The translations under genes and the position numbers were made by a program. Positions 35,833-47,625 of a DNA stretch of 64,000 nt are shown in pieces. Location: contig JAJFPB010000004.1 in assembly GCA_020881915.1 (NCBI GenBank), forward strand, positions 1,116,001 to 1,180,000, given 5' to 3'. A model generated the notes under the pieces. That model ran no database searches. It worked only from the letters and a program-made list of their open reading frames with translations, and was not told the DNA's origin. The stretch's first letter is position 1. The number at the start of each line of letters is the position of its first letter. This DNA comes from Paramyrothecium sp. XJ0827 (taxonomy: Eukaryota; Ascomycota; Sordariomycetes; Hypocreales; Stachybotryaceae).

Positions 35833-37334
35833 ATGTCGGCTCAACATCAATACTACCCTCGTGAGTGTTGTAGCCAAAGCGCTCCTTGTATAGGACCTGT
35901 CTGACCTCGAATCTATTAAGCCCCTCCCGGAGGCTCTGGTACAGGTTTGTGAATGCTTCGCGGAACGGCCGGGATCAAGCGACTAACCTCTCTGAAGCAT
36001 CGCCGGCGCAACCACCGCAGCACCAACACCAGTATGCGCCGCCTCCAACTTCACCTCCCGCCAACAAGACACAGTTCTACCCTCCTCCGCCTTCCCAGGT
36101 ATCTCCAAACCAGGGCACAGCCTATCCTCCGCCGCCTCAATTGTCCCCTTCTCCTCATCTCCACCAACCTACTCCAGTCAACTACCCGCCTCCTCCCATC
36201 GCGGCCCCAACACACCAGAGGACTCCTTCGCAACAAGCGAGTCTGGCCATACGACCGACAGCGACCCCTACATCCCAAGAGCACAGCACTCCCCCGCCGC
36301 CACCCCCTCAGTATCCTCAGCAAGACAACTCCCCCTACCCCCCGGAGAAGACGGGACATGAGCCTGCTGGAGCCGGACCGGGGGCTGGACCTGGAGAGGC
36401 GAGCGGTCCTTTGACCGCCGCTGGCCTTTCCGGATCGTTTGTTTCGGGAGCCCCACCACCGGATCAGTTTGTCGGTGCCGTAGCCGTCTCGGATGATGTC
36501 GGGACATTTAACGGAGGCAGTTACCGCATCAGCCACCGCGACTGCAACACCATTCTAACCATTCAGCTAGCCATGGGCTGCCCCCTAAGTGCAAAGCCAG
36601 GTGAGCCGGAGCTTTTACCTCTCCCTACCGGGCTCAGGCCTTGCTGACACAGATAGGTGCTATGATTGCCATGTCACACTCCATCACACTCAAGGGCCAG
36701 CTCAAGTTCAGCGTGAAGAAAATGATGGCAGGCGCTGACGTCGGCACTACCCATTTGACTGGCCCGGGTGAGGTTCTCCTGGGGCCGCCTATGCTTGGTG
36801 ATATTACCAGTCTTCGCTTGACAGGCAACGAGCAATGGAATGTCGGCATGGATGCTTACCTAGCATCCACTCAAGGAATCATCAAGGATCACAAGCGCCA
36901 AAACTTCACCAAAGCCATATTCAGCGGCGAAGGCCTGTTTGTGTACAAGATCGGTGGAACGGGTTTGCTGTGGCTGACCAGCTTTGGTGCCATCATACGC
37001 AAGGATGTGAGTGATAGTGTTGTATTGGACCTGGAATCTGGTGTGCTGACTCGGTGAACAGTTGGTGGAAGGCGAGAGATACTTGGTGGACAATGGCCAT
37101 CTCATCGCCTGGAACTGCAAGTATGTCATGGAGAGGGTGGCCTCGGGCGGCATAATTTCGGGACTCGCTTCGAACGAAGGCTTGGTCTGCAAGTTCACCG
37201 GCCCCGGAACCGTCTTCATTCAAACTCGCAACCCGGTACGTTGATCATGGTGAACTCACGGGAATGACATGAAACTGACACACATTTAGAAAGCATTTGG
37301 CGCATTCATGAGCGGGCAGCAGTATAAGGAGTAG
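35833..37334 (+). CDS. AIM24: AIM24-family protein with Pro/Gln-rich N-terminus
   Basis: Six exons, 35833-35860, 35921-35944, 35998-36600, 36657-37006, 37062-37235 and 37290-37334, encode 407 aa. The first two exons are 28 and 24 nt. The first half is Pro/Tyr/Gln-rich and disordered. The C-terminal half is the AIM24 (DUF124, TRAP-like beta-roll) domain: [79 protein letters not shown] and the end [12 protein letters not shown]. The family includes yeast Aim24, a mitochondrial inner-membrane protein affecting MICOS, but many fungi also have this Pro-rich form without a presequence, so a cytosolic location is possible here. Domain assignment is firm; the mitochondrial role is inherited from yeast and uncertain. 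Confidence 0.88.
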
Positions 37335-38363
37335 GGATGAAATGGGTACTAACTGTAATTCCGCTGCGTCAATGACCAGCTCTCAATGCTTGTCAAGGCT
37401 GTGGGCACAACAGGTGGCGCATCTGCTGTTTGGGGATGAGAGATTGTACCATTTTGTTCTGGTTTATTGATGTAAACGTCGTGAAGGGACATGGCCGAGG
37501 AACTTGAAAGCGGTCTGTAGCTGTGAGAATGATACCAAATTTTTGTTCAGGAGTTCGCCATGACACACATGAGTGTGCGCTCGATCTAGTGCTGCAACTT
37601 GTTCTCACCACTGAGCAGGAGAAAGTGACACGCCTGCAATAAGAATGAGCCATATGCGTGGGGAATGTCTGTGTAGTTGATATTGGTCCCGAGGATCATA
37701 TGTACTCTTGGGGATGGTGTCGTGGCCGGTCAACTTCAGACGTAAAGACTGGAAAGTGCGATATCAGATTAGCTGGGTGAGGCGAAGTTACGAGAGCCAC
37801 AGAAGCCGAAGAAACGAAAGAGCTGTGGCTTGTGTAAAGTAGACCAAGCGAAGGGAGGCCGAGTCCCGGACTTGGTGCCAGTTGAAGTCAGTTTCAACTG
37901 TCTGCGCCTGCTCGAAAGCACGACCCGGGTCCACCTCCCTCCACCCGCCCCTTGGGAGCTAACCTCGCTTCCTTTTCATCTCGTCCTCCGACTTCCATCA
38001 CAGCGAACACTGATCCGAGCTTTATCTTTTTGGACGTCATTGTGCTAAGCCAGAGGGACGGAGTCATTGTGCCTTTTCTTCTCTTCCACTCAGCGAAGTG
38101 TCTTGCAGCGATCATCGCGATATTTTGGCATCGACTTCCCTCCTCCAACTCCCATCAAGCTTCATCGTGTCCATCGTCTGCATCTTCTCCATCAGCACAA
38201 CTTAATCGAGAGGCAGTCCACTACATCTGTACGAGGATACGTGTTGGAATTGTTCTCACCTCCCGAACCACCGGTTGCCAGTAGGTTCGAGCTGGCGTTA
38301 GTGCTGCTTCTCGCAAGTTTCTCTCAGACCACGTTGGCCTCACGCCTGATCGCCACTCGCTCT
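37335..38363. other. Intergenic and 5' region of the large unrecognised gene
   Basis: 3' end of the AIM24-family gene and upstream region of the next gene. The reading frame of the next gene stays open from 38067 without an ATG until 38364, so an upstream exon could exist here. Confidence 0.45.
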
Positions 38364-40556
38364 ATGCATCTTCATACCAGAGAAAAGTTCAAAGAGAAGC
38401 CTCAAGTGCAGAGAAGTAACGTCCTGCGCATGTCCAAGGCGCCACATATCGCGCTGCTTCGACTCTGCCTTCCACAAACGCTTCACAGGGATTCATGCTT
38501 GGAGCCCGTCAACAACTGGACTGGAACTTCACACAATCGACTTCCAAATAGGTCTCGCACAAAGATCCATCCGAGTAAGCCTTCCAATGTCCATCGAACG
38601 ATGGGACTTGAGCTGATATATGGATCAAGACCGAACATGACTATCCGCGACCACATTGCTCGTCGGCATCAGCCGTACCCTTCATCTTGCCCCAACCCTC
38701 GAGTAACTACGGCCGACGTTCCTGTACGAAAATTGAGATCGAACTACTCCAGCCGAACTCATAGCTCGGATGAATACCACGCTACCTCGAAATTTGTTGA
38801 AGCGATGAGAAACCCAGATTGGCGTAGACGACGTACCGACAATGAGTCCTTCGCATCGGCTTGCACGGAAAATTCTGGCAGCGGACAAAATGCACCAGAG
38901 AGGCCAGAGAGCGACGATAGGTACTTGATGAATCGTGTTCCATTAATTCCGCTACATCTACCCGGTAACACACCAAACATCTCCAACCAAACTGCAGTGC
39001 CACAAGCATACCTATATCCAGGAGACACCGGTGAATGCAATGGAAACTTCCATTTCCCTGAAGATGGTGATAGCGGGAGCAAGCCATTGGTTGACGAAGC
39101 AGGCTTCTGCGAGGTGTTGAGGCACGTTGACTTTTCAGGTCTCCAAAATGCTCGCAACCCCCTGAGCATCATTGAGCTCGCCCCTGTTGTCTCTACCAAG
39201 AACGTCTCATCGAATCTTTACGAAGCCACAGAAAAGAACAAGAGGAGCCCTCAAGTCGTCGAAATCAGATCATTCGGGCCGAGGACAAAGAGCATAATTA
39301 GAGCATCTTACAGCATCCACGATGAGCAAATTGCTGCCGCTCTCAGGGCTACCGACACAACCCCAGAAAAGATGAAGACGGCCTATCGAAGCACTAGATA
39401 CTGCAGCGAGGAGTCACAGCGTTTGCATGAAAAAGACATCGACAAGGCCAGACGGGCAGTGCTCAACGATCCTGCGGTTGCCGACATTGGAAACTTCTCC
39501 AACCCCCCGGGGCTAAAAACCACTTCAGCCCGTGACCAAAGTACGGCTTCTCGAACCGCATCGAGAAATGCGGCACAATGTTCGGAGAGAGACACGGCTT
39601 TTCGAAAGATGCTTCAAAAGCTCAAGAAAGGAGCCGACCAAGAGTCAAATACGACCGATGCAGCTGGTCGTTACAATGGTCAAGCAGGTCACTCAGCTAT
39701 GATTCCACCCCCAGAAGGAAATTTTCTTCCACAATACACTGCGGAGGACCATCATCACGGTTCAAAAGATAGTTTACACGTGATCGACCCCCCAGACTCA
39801 AGTGCCTCGCTACGAACTGCCACAAAATCTAACACGTGGAACCCAAAGGCACGGGAATTCTTGTCACTTTCGGATGACAAAGAACCGTCTACGGCAGAGC
39901 CGAAGCCGTCTGCGCGCAATCGAAGGACTCCATTAGGCACATTGTTCTCCTCCAGAGAGTTTGGGGATGGCTATGGCTGCGGCAGTACAAAGTCGAGCGC
40001 GTCCACAGGCAAGGAGGGCTCAATGTCCGAACCTTACCCTATCCCAATGCCCAACATTGCCAATCTCACCATCAACGGAGCAACTGTGATGCCGAATCCA
40101 TACATGACACTGGCCGGAAACACGATACCACCAGCCATGGACCCCCTCTATCAACAAGGGGCCCTCCTTGATGCTACCACACTACCGCTCCTGGGCCTAG
40201 GTACAGGAGCAGCATTGCCACCTGGCGCTTTCAACCTATCCCAGTTCGGCTTCCCCCTTTCTTGCAACGGTCCAATTCCGCCTCCCATTGGATCATATGG
40301 GCAAATTCGAGGAGCGACTTCCTGGGATGGTGTGCAGTTCTCTGCAGCGGGACCTTCAGCTGTCCCCAAGCCCCGTAAGCCAGATCCAAGGGATCAACAG
40401 GCATACGAGGCATGGATCGAATGGCGGAAGGCGAATGAACCGGGATATGCTATGGAGTGTAAGCTCAGACAGCAGCGGAGGGCCCATAGAGTCCGCGTTA
40501 CGAGACCCAACCCAGACCCAAAGAGCAATGCTGGAGAAGTGGCAACTTGTGCTTGA
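38364..40556 (+). CDS. Large unrecognised fungal protein, mostly disordered, C-terminal frame break
   Basis: An open frame of 730 codons from ATG 38364 (other possible starts at 38430 and 38602; the frame is open from 38067). No catalytic domain is visible. The protein is Ser/Thr/Asn/Pro-rich with short conserved-looking islands: STRYCSEESQRLHEKDIDKA near the middle, and a C-terminal block KPDPRDQQAYEAWIEWRKAN followed by EPGYAMECKLRQQRRA, which looks like a structured helical motif. Right after that block the frame ends in VTRPNPDPKS and a TGA, whereas the overlapping +1 frame continues with AMLEKWQLVLEQREIQRLQA, a natural helical continuation up to 40686. This suggests a one-base insertion or two-base loss in the GGGCCC stretch near 40480. 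No signal peptide or membrane helix. Function unknown; I would treat it as one gene with an uncertain start and end. Confidence 0.7.
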   Translation: MHLHTREKFKEKPQVQRSNVLRMSKAPHIALLRLCLPQTLHRDSCLEPVNNWTGTSHNRLPNRSRTKIHPSKPSNVHRTMGLELIYGSRPNMTIRDHIARRHQPYPSSCPNPRVTTADVPVRKLRSNYSSRTHSSDEYHATSKFVEAMRNPDWRRRRTDNESFASACTENSGSGQNAPERPESDDRYLMNRVPLIPLHLPGNTPNISNQTAVPQAYLYPGDTGECNGNFHFPEDGDSGSKPLVDEAGFCEVLRHVDFSGLQNARNPLSIIELAPVVSTKNVSSNLYEATEKNKRSPQVVEIRSFGPRTKSIIRASYSIHDEQIAAALRATDTTPEKMKTAYRSTRYCSEESQRLHEKDIDKARRAVLNDPAVADIGNFSNPPGLKTTSARDQSTASRTASRNAAQCSERDTAFRKMLQKLKKGADQESNTTDAAGRYNGQAGHSAMIPPPEGNFLPQYTAEDHHHGSKDSLHVIDPPDSSASLRTATKSNTWNPKAREFLSLSDDKEPSTAEPKPSARNRRTPLGTLFSSREFGDGYGCGSTKSSASTGKEGSMSEPYPIPMPNIANLTINGATVMPNPYMTLAGNTIPPAMDPLYQQGALLDATTLPLLGLGTGAALPPGAFNLSQFGFPLSCNGPIPPPIGSYGQIRGATSWDGVQFSAAGPSAVPKPRKPDPRDQQAYEAWIEWRKANEPGYAMECKLRQQRRAHRVRVTRPNPDPKSNAGEVATCA

Positions 40557-42645
40557 GCAGCGGGAAATCCAGCGTCTACAGGCTAGGCAACAATTTGCGT
40601 TTCGAGTCTGCAAAAGGAGCACCAGGCGTCTGGATGCAACGGCCGTAACTTGCATCATAAAGGACGTCAGTGGTGTGGCTGCATAATCCCATGCCTTAGC
40701 CAGACCTGTATCTGGTACTTTTGTGTCATAATCTCTTTTTGGTCTGTATTTCTCTGGAAAGGACAGCAAGGTTTGGCAGACGACACGGGCTCACGAAGGT
40801 ATCCTATTGTCAGCATGTCGAAATTTGTCTGTACTCAGGGGTCGCGGAACTGCTTGCAACAGAGACATGGAGGACACTGCAAGCCCCTGGGTGTTGGAAG
40901 GAAGGCGAGGACATGCTCTCGAGAGATGCAAACATTGGCCTTGCGAAAAGAGAGACTACGGGAGGCACCCAGCTGCATTTCCCCGTGTATATGCTTACTT
41001 TGTTATGATCATGAGCCCTGTCTTTGAAACGGGCTGATAAATACGGCGGAAGAAGTTGATGGCATTGTTAATAATTGTTGATAGAGAATTGTTTCAATCA
41101 TGGTGCAAAGGATCGGTCAGATTTCCCTACATCTTGCTGTCATGCTGTCTCGGTTTGACAGCAACGGGCTGCAGCGGGGGACGGTAGGTGCATGCCGGCC
41201 CATCGTCGATATGGGTCAAAGATGGAACCTCCTCGTGTATGTCCGACCCACGGATGCTCCGACTATCTTCGGCAGAGCCTCATAACCTGTACGACCCAAC
41301 CGGGGAGCGTTCCTAGAAACATGACCCCGTCCTTGTCTCGCGGCAGGCGGGACGGGAAAGATTACCCCAGGTCAGGCTCCAGACCACACCTTGCTTTTGG
41401 GCGAACGGCGTATGAACACACGAGGTTGGTGGTCGGGTAGCAGAGCCGCCTTCCCTTGCATCCGGTTTCTTTCTCACCTACCTTTCCACCACGCCCAAGG
41501 AGAAACGGGATCGGCCCAGATTTGGGATACACCAAGGCGGGAGATAGGAGACGTAGGGGAAATGAAGGCAAGCCAAAGAAGCAAGTCAGCGTACGTAGGT
41601 GGCATGAGGCTCTGTGAGCAAGGATCGAGACTGGGAAGGGTTGGGGGGGGTTGCTCGATTGGGTTCCGCACAAAACCAGTACTTACCCGCATCGCGTCCC
41701 TACCTTTTCTTTTTTTTTTCTCTACTGCGACGTGACACGTGAATGGACATGACAGATGGGGACGGGGTCGGGGTCGTAGGCAGAAAGGCAGGCAAAAAGA
41801 GGCGGTACATATGCAGTCGTGCTGCGGAGTGTGGGAGAGTGAAAAGGGGTGTGTGTGTATGTTGGTGGGAGAGGTTGTGGCTGCGGGTGAGAGGTCGACT
41901 GCTTGAAGAGTCGCATCGGGGGGGGGGGGCGGAGAGACCGAGGCGGTGCGCGCGCGTGAGGAGAAAGAGACATACAGAGAGAAAGACAGAGAGAGAGAGA
42001 GGGTGGGGTAGCAATGCAAGGCAAAAGTAGATGCGTGAGGCGGACACTCATTCGCAAGTTTTGCTTTTCCCGTCCCTTTCTTTTCTTTCTTTTGCCTTGT
42101 TGTGTCGCGTGTCGTGCAGCTCCGAGGAGTGGTGGTTGATTTCCTTGGACAAAGGGGGGACGAAAAAGAGAGGGTCCTCTCGGGGGCGGATGATGATAAT
42201 CTCAGGGATCGGCCGGCTGTGTCTCGTCACCCGTTGGGAGGTATGCAGGTCTCGGCGTGCAAGAAAACAAAAGGCAACCAATTCTTGGACAAGTAGGAAA
42301 GTCGTTTCATTCATTCATGTGTTGTGAAGAGTAGTACATCCCGTATCTATTTCCCGGTTTCCAGCCCGCCGATACTCCTTCGCTTGCAAATTTCCCAAAT
42401 TAAGGTAAAGTAAAAATGATATCCAAGACAGGTCTGTTTCAAAAAGATTCTTGTTCCGTTCATCCGTTCATCCCAATGGTGATATCTCAAGCCCAAAGCA
42501 ATAAACATTAGGAAAGTTTCGTGGTGGAGAGGAATGTGAACAGGGGAGGGTATCGGTGAAAAAGGTATGATAAAGGAGAAAATCAAGGGGGGAAATGAAA
42601 TCAGAACTATAATCAAGCTGTTGCACAGTAGCACTCGGCTGGGGA
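40557..42645. other. Intergenic region between unrecognised gene and C2H2 factor
   Basis: Contains the shifted-frame tail of the preceding gene up to 40686 and the 3' side of the minus-strand C2H2 gene. A T-run (41706-41720), a 12-G run (41918-41929) and a GA-rich repeat (41974-42002) are present. No gene supported. Confidence 0.5.
41918..42002. repeat. G12 run and GA-rich microsatellite
   Basis: Twelve consecutive G residues at 41918-41929 and GA repeats at 41974-42002, separated by a GC-rich spacer. Confidence 0.8.
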
Positions 42646-44391
42646 TCAGAACGGCTCGCCTTCAGCATCCTGGTCCTCTCCAAACATGACCTCCGCGCTT
42701 GCTCTCCTCGTGGCTCCCTCGCCCTTGAGCGGGTTGCACGTCTCCCAGCCGGTGGCGGTCCGCCTGACAACCTCTACACCGTCGGCCTCTGCCCAGTGTG
42801 TCAATGTGCCATCATGAAGGCCGCCAAAGTGTACCGGAGGTTGTTCCCCAATCGCGGCCGCTTCAAGATGTCTTGCCACATGCTCCATGCGTTCGTCCCA
42901 AGCGTTAGCCCCGTGGAACTCTTCGGAGCACTGTTGGGCAGGGCACCGCATGAATTTTGGCAGCTCGCAGCGCCGTCGAAAGGCGTCATCCTGCATGGCC
43001 TTGAGGCGCTCTTCGAGTTGCGGCGACGGGCCTTTGGCCTTGGGGTCCTTGTCGTCTGGGGAATGCATTCGACGAATGTGTTGGGTGAAGAGATCCTTGC
43101 GGTTGAACATGACTCCGACCGAAGGGAGCAAAGCGGAGCGTTGATGCGTCGCGGGGCCCTTGCTGTTCGCGCAGTTTCCATGCGTGCAAAGCCAGTAGGT
43201 CAGGTAGAGATGCTGGGATGCGACGTGCCGCTTCCACTCATTCTTGGCTGCAAACGAAGACTTGCAACCAGCGTAGTGGAAGATGCAGACGAAGGGCCGG
43301 ATGTGATCCGTTCTCTTGTGTTTCTTCAGCGACGCCTCGTCTTTGAACGATTGGTGGCATTGGTCACATTTTTGCTGGCCGCTGTAGGAGGGAAGTCTCT
43401 GGGTGGGCCCTGCATTCGAGGTAAAGGAGCCCCTCGCAGACTCCGGTAGGCTGGTCGCATAGCGTTGCTTGAGCAAAGCGCGGCGGCCCCGATCTGCGTT
43501 CTTGGGCTGTTTCCTTCGCCTTGGCACCTGCTTTGTCGCGCTGTGGCCATCATATTGATGATAACACCCACCGGTACTGCTACCCTGTTGTGAGTTGTTC
43601 CTGGCCTCAGTCCTAGGAAGGGATGGCACAGAAAAGGGCAAGTTGGGCTTGACATGGATTTCGTCTCGGACGCCAAGATGCAGGTCGGCAGAGCTCAGAT
43701 GAGAAGGCACAACTGGCTCCGAGGAGCCTGCATCATAGTTGGAAGAACAAGCACCATAAGGGCTGTGCGAGCTGGACGTGTCAAAGCTGTACTCGCGCAG
43801 ATGGTCGAAGTTCGACCCGGCGTCGGTCTCGTTGGCATCCCTGATTTGCACTGTTGAATCAGGGGCGAGTGCGGAAGGGTTCACACAACCTCCGCCATGG
43901 CCGTACGGTGCTTCAGCCAAGCCTGCATGTGTATATTGGCCATCCCAATGTTCATATCGGTTCGAAGCGATGTAAGGAGAGGCAATGACCATGTCCTGGG
44001 GTGTCGATGGTCCCTGCAGTCCGTCAGGGTAATAATCGGCGTCGGCCGCAGGACTTTGACCACTGCTGCACGTTGACGACCGATGCTGAGAGGACGGTGA
44101 CCCCCCTCGCCCGCTGGGCGGCAGATGGTGATCAAGCAAGTGGTCGATGTGTCCAAGGGCGAGCGGCAGCGCATGTGCAGGCTGCTTCGAGGGGACTTGT
44201 TGAGGGGTCTGGGAAGACCCTAGAATGAATCGCTGCATGGGCAGAGAGGTCCAGCACTGCTCAGAGAAGAACTCAGGAGAGCCGTTGATTTCCAGTTGCG
44301 GATCGACTATATCATCCCAAGAAGGTTGCCGGCAATCCCTTGGCAGTGCCGAGAAGTGAGAGGACGGTCCTTCGATAATGAAGGTGCTCAT
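42646..44391 (-). CDS. C2H2 zinc-finger transcription factor (intronless)
   Basis: Single exon, 581 aa. The first 330 residues are Ser/Pro/His-rich with no domain, then a basic stretch (VPRRRKQPKNADRGRRALLKQR). Zinc fingers follow: CDQCHQSFKDEASLKKH with the pair HKRTDH (about 342-363), a second with CIFHYAGCKSSF and NEWKRHVASQH (about 370-396), a third starting CTHGNC and ending FTQHIRRMH (about 403-445), and a fourth with CPAQQC and ERMEHVARH (about 480-505). The motif order and NEWKRHxxSQH belong to a large Pezizomycotina C2H2 family of nuclear regulators with few characterised members. A related but spliced gene lies 8.4 kb downstream in the window, on the same strand. Target genes cannot be inferred. 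Confidence 0.88.
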   Translation of the reverse strand: MSTFIIEGPSSHFSALPRDCRQPSWDDIVDPQLEINGSPEFFSEQCWTSLPMQRFILGSSQTPQQVPSKQPAHALPLALGHIDHLLDHHLPPSGRGGSPSSQHRSSTCSSGQSPAADADYYPDGLQGPSTPQDMVIASPYIASNRYEHWDGQYTHAGLAEAPYGHGGGCVNPSALAPDSTVQIRDANETDAGSNFDHLREYSFDTSSSHSPYGACSSNYDAGSSEPVVPSHLSSADLHLGVRDEIHVKPNLPFSVPSLPRTEARNNSQQGSSTGGCYHQYDGHSATKQVPRRRKQPKNADRGRRALLKQRYATSLPESARGSFTSNAGPTQRLPSYSGQQKCDQCHQSFKDEASLKKHKRTDHIRPFVCIFHYAGCKSSFAAKNEWKRHVASQHLYLTYWLCTHGNCANSKGPATHQRSALLPSVGVMFNRKDLFTQHIRRMHSPDDKDPKAKGPSPQLEERLKAMQDDAFRRRCELPKFMRCPAQQCSEEFHGANAWDERMEHVARHLEAAAIGEQPPVHFGGLHDGTLTHWAEADGVEVVRRTATGWETCNPLKGEGATRRASAEVMFGEDQDAEGEPF

Positions 44392-46389
44392 GGTAGATCC
44401 GACAACAAGTTATGTGTAGATCGAACAAGGCGGGCCTTGGCTGTCTCTCGCTGCTTGTTCACGGCTCAAGATTTCCGACTGTGGATTGTCACTTGCAAAT
44501 GCAAGAGAAAGGTGTACAATGTCCGGATGAGGAATGTTTTGTTAGGCGTTTGAAGCGATCCGCGTGCGAGTAGCCGTCACTGTGTTTATGGCGACGGGGG
44601 AGAAAAGTTCATGGCCCCAAGAGGTCCTCGGCGTGCTCTTTCTTTGAATGGAGAGCGAGGAGCATAAATGGACCAGGCTGTCGAACGTTTAGACAGAGGG
44701 AGGATCAGGGTTACGTGTTATGGAGGATTGTTGCTGTAGATGGAAGAAGGCGAGTTTGGGAGGATCAAGGTTGATATTGGCCGTCGATGGGATGGGGAGG
44801 GCAATGGAAGTGTTTAAGGCAAGGAGTGCAGCATCCATCTCCAAGGAGACGGCGTACAGAGCCAGGTCATGAACAAGACCCGGCGAGACGGAAGACGAGG
44901 GATCCATGTCACAGGGGAGCATTTGGTGTTCGAGTCCGGGCAAAGCATTGGACAGGCGATAGCAGAGCCGCACTCGAAAAGCCATGGGTCTGTGAGGGTG
45001 GCCCACCACGGACACTATGATATGAGGAGGGTGGTCTGGGTCAGAGGTACCTGCAGTGACAGGGGGGGCGGAGTTGCTGGAGCTGAGGGTGTAGTTAATA
45101 AAAGACAACCACTTGGTCACCTCCCATCCCCTTGCCTCCTTGTCGCCGTCCCGTGTCTAATGATCTTAGGTTGGGGGCCGAGGAATTCAATCTAGCGTCT
45201 CCTGGCCGTGGCCTCGGAGGAGAGGCCCAATTCGTGGATAGTGTCAGCACAAATCGAAGAAAAAACCTTGACCAAGTGATGCGACCACGTTTTGTGCTTG
45301 TTCTGCTATCTTGGTTTACTGGTGGAAGCCCGGGATGCGTCCCACCAGCCACGACAATGATAGTACTAGTACTCGTGCGTCACCGTGATTTGCATTGGGG
45401 CCCTGTCCACAATTGTGTACAAAATGTGTGAATCGACCGCGCAGTCGACCAAGGTCGGTTTCTGCGATGGAGCCGATGGGCCAAAAAGGCAACGGGATCT
45501 AAGTCGAGGCGGCGGTGCGCGATCAAGCTAAAGTCTTGGTCGAGGAGACTTTCTGCAACAAAGGACGAATGAACGGCGACGGCAGGGCATCCATTTGAAC
45601 CGCAGTGCATTAGTTATTCCACTTCGACGTCCGCCAGGCAAGGCAAACACTTCCGCGCCTCAGTCGCCAGCAAGCTCAAGCACGACAGAGGCATTCGCCT
45701 TGCCGGGGGGCTGTCCCACACCTCATTTGCCGGTGTGCCCTATGACGAGGGAAGGCGTACCGTATGGTCTCGGGTCTGGCCTGGACGGCGCCCGATCACA
45801 GCTTGTAGATCCTCTTACGCGGTCTCCATAAACGCTCGATCCGGGCTGGGCCTAAGCGCAAACCGCTGGAGGAGTGGGACATAGTGTGCAGGGAACAGGG
45901 CAGTAAATCGCAGACCGGACGACCTGAGATACGGCAGGGAGGTGCTGAATGGTAGGCCTGCGGCAGGAGAGGGATGGATGGATGGGCGGACGGATGCAAG
46001 GAAAAGCTATCGCGGCAGCGTGGGCGGCGACGGCGGCAGCGTCAGCTTGTGTGCAGAAAATGTGCTTGCTGCTCCATGCCGTGAATAGACAGTGACATGC
46101 GGTAAGCGTTGCACAAGAGTTTTGTGCAGATCATACGGCAGATATCTTGGTGGGCGATGGTTCCTGACGCTGACATGGTACAAGGAGCGACTCTGGTCTT
46201 TGGTGGTGGAGGACGCAACGCGGACGGTTGTTCCCTTGCAGAATGGCATGTCGATGGGACAAAAATACCACAGCTGGGCTGCGAGGCCGCAGATCGATGA
46301 CAGTTCTGCTGTAGAACGATGAGATACGGGCCCATCGACAGGTACCGTTCCGCTATTTGTGGCATGCATGCAGGAGGTGGTTTAGTGCT

Positions 46390-46413
46390 GGCTGGGCTGG
46401 GCTGGGCTGGGTT
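46390..46413. repeat. GGCTG pentamer repeat
   Basis: About four and a half tandem copies of GGCTG. Confidence 0.75.
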
Positions 46414-47605
46414 GGCGGTTGCACATTTCATCGTATCCTGCGACCGAGTGTATTGTGTATTTCGTGTCGGCGCGTTGTTGATGCCATTTCCGCCAATGGC
46501 GAGGGGCGGAAGTTCAGGTCAGGTAATGTTAAAGGTGTATCTTATCACAGCCTCAGGCTGCGAGACTATACTATGGGTACCTCAGGTGTAAGGTTGGCAG
46601 GCCTCAGGGGGGAAGGCAGAGAGGGCGCCTGGATTTGGCCCTCTCCAAAGCCCAGCATGTTCCTTTTAGGGGTACCTTATCTGGACATGGCGACCGAAAG
46701 CGTCCCTCGCCTCGAGAAAGACAGATCGAGGCTGCTCGAAATAAGGCACCGGACCCCATCGAGATGGGATGCATTACCTACATGAGGCAGTCACCACACC
46801 TCGCCTTAGCTAAGACACCCTGCATTGCCTGACTTTGAAGTTGCGTCTGCGGGCCACCGTACACGAATAGGAAGCCAGCAGGAGGAGGCCTTTGCACGAC
46901 ATGGGCGGTCCATCCATCCTGGCCCAAGCTACCTGCGAAACATCAGGAAGGCCAAACGAAGGCCAGCATCTTACGTTGCTATGTAGCCATCCCGAAATAT
47001 GTCGGTCCTCGACTATACGTCGCCCCATCTTCACCTGCCCTGCCCTCCACACCCCCAAAGACTTTAGCTGCAGAACTCCATCAATTAATAGCAACCGGGG
47101 CTGAAATTAGCGTTTGCGGGTAACGGTTCGCTACGGCTAGCGAAGCGCCCAGCCCAGGTGAGAGGTGGAGGGGGGCCACCGGCGGTAACGGACGGCCGGA
47201 CCGCCCCTAAGATTCCAGCGGGCCTGTCTTTGACGCGGGAGTCCCCAGAGTCTCCAACTTAGAACAGAGACAGACAGAAAACGGCTGTGGATCCACAACT
47301 CGCTCTTTCGATGGGCAACGACTCCAGGGCAGACTATTTTAACATGGTATGCTTGGGGCTTGTGGAGTGCTGGGGACAATGTCGCCGACGAACCCACAAG
47401 GCGACCTAATCATGCCCGTCACCAACGCACCGCACCCTCCATTGCCTAGGGCCATAGAGGCGGCCGCCCCGTCCATCGCTTCCCTAAATCGTCGGTCCCG
47501 ACTACGCCATCCCGCCCACCTGCAGCCCTTTTCCTCCCAGTGCCATGGACGCGCCGTTTTCAGCTGTCCTCCGGATAGACATCCAGCCCTTTGGCTACCA
47601 TACCT

Positions 47606-47625
47606 CACCTCACCTCACCTCACCT
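47606..47625. repeat. CACCT pentamer repeat
   Basis: Four tandem copies of CACCT. Confidence 0.75.

Noticed and set aside
37952..38284. 110-codon plus frame overlapping the 5' side of the large unrecognised gene
   Set aside because: Starts without ATG and overlaps the other frame; composition does not favour it.
44689..45120. 143-codon minus frame upstream of the C2H2 gene
   Set aside because: No ATG start and no homology signal; probably promoter or leader sequence of the C2H2 gene.
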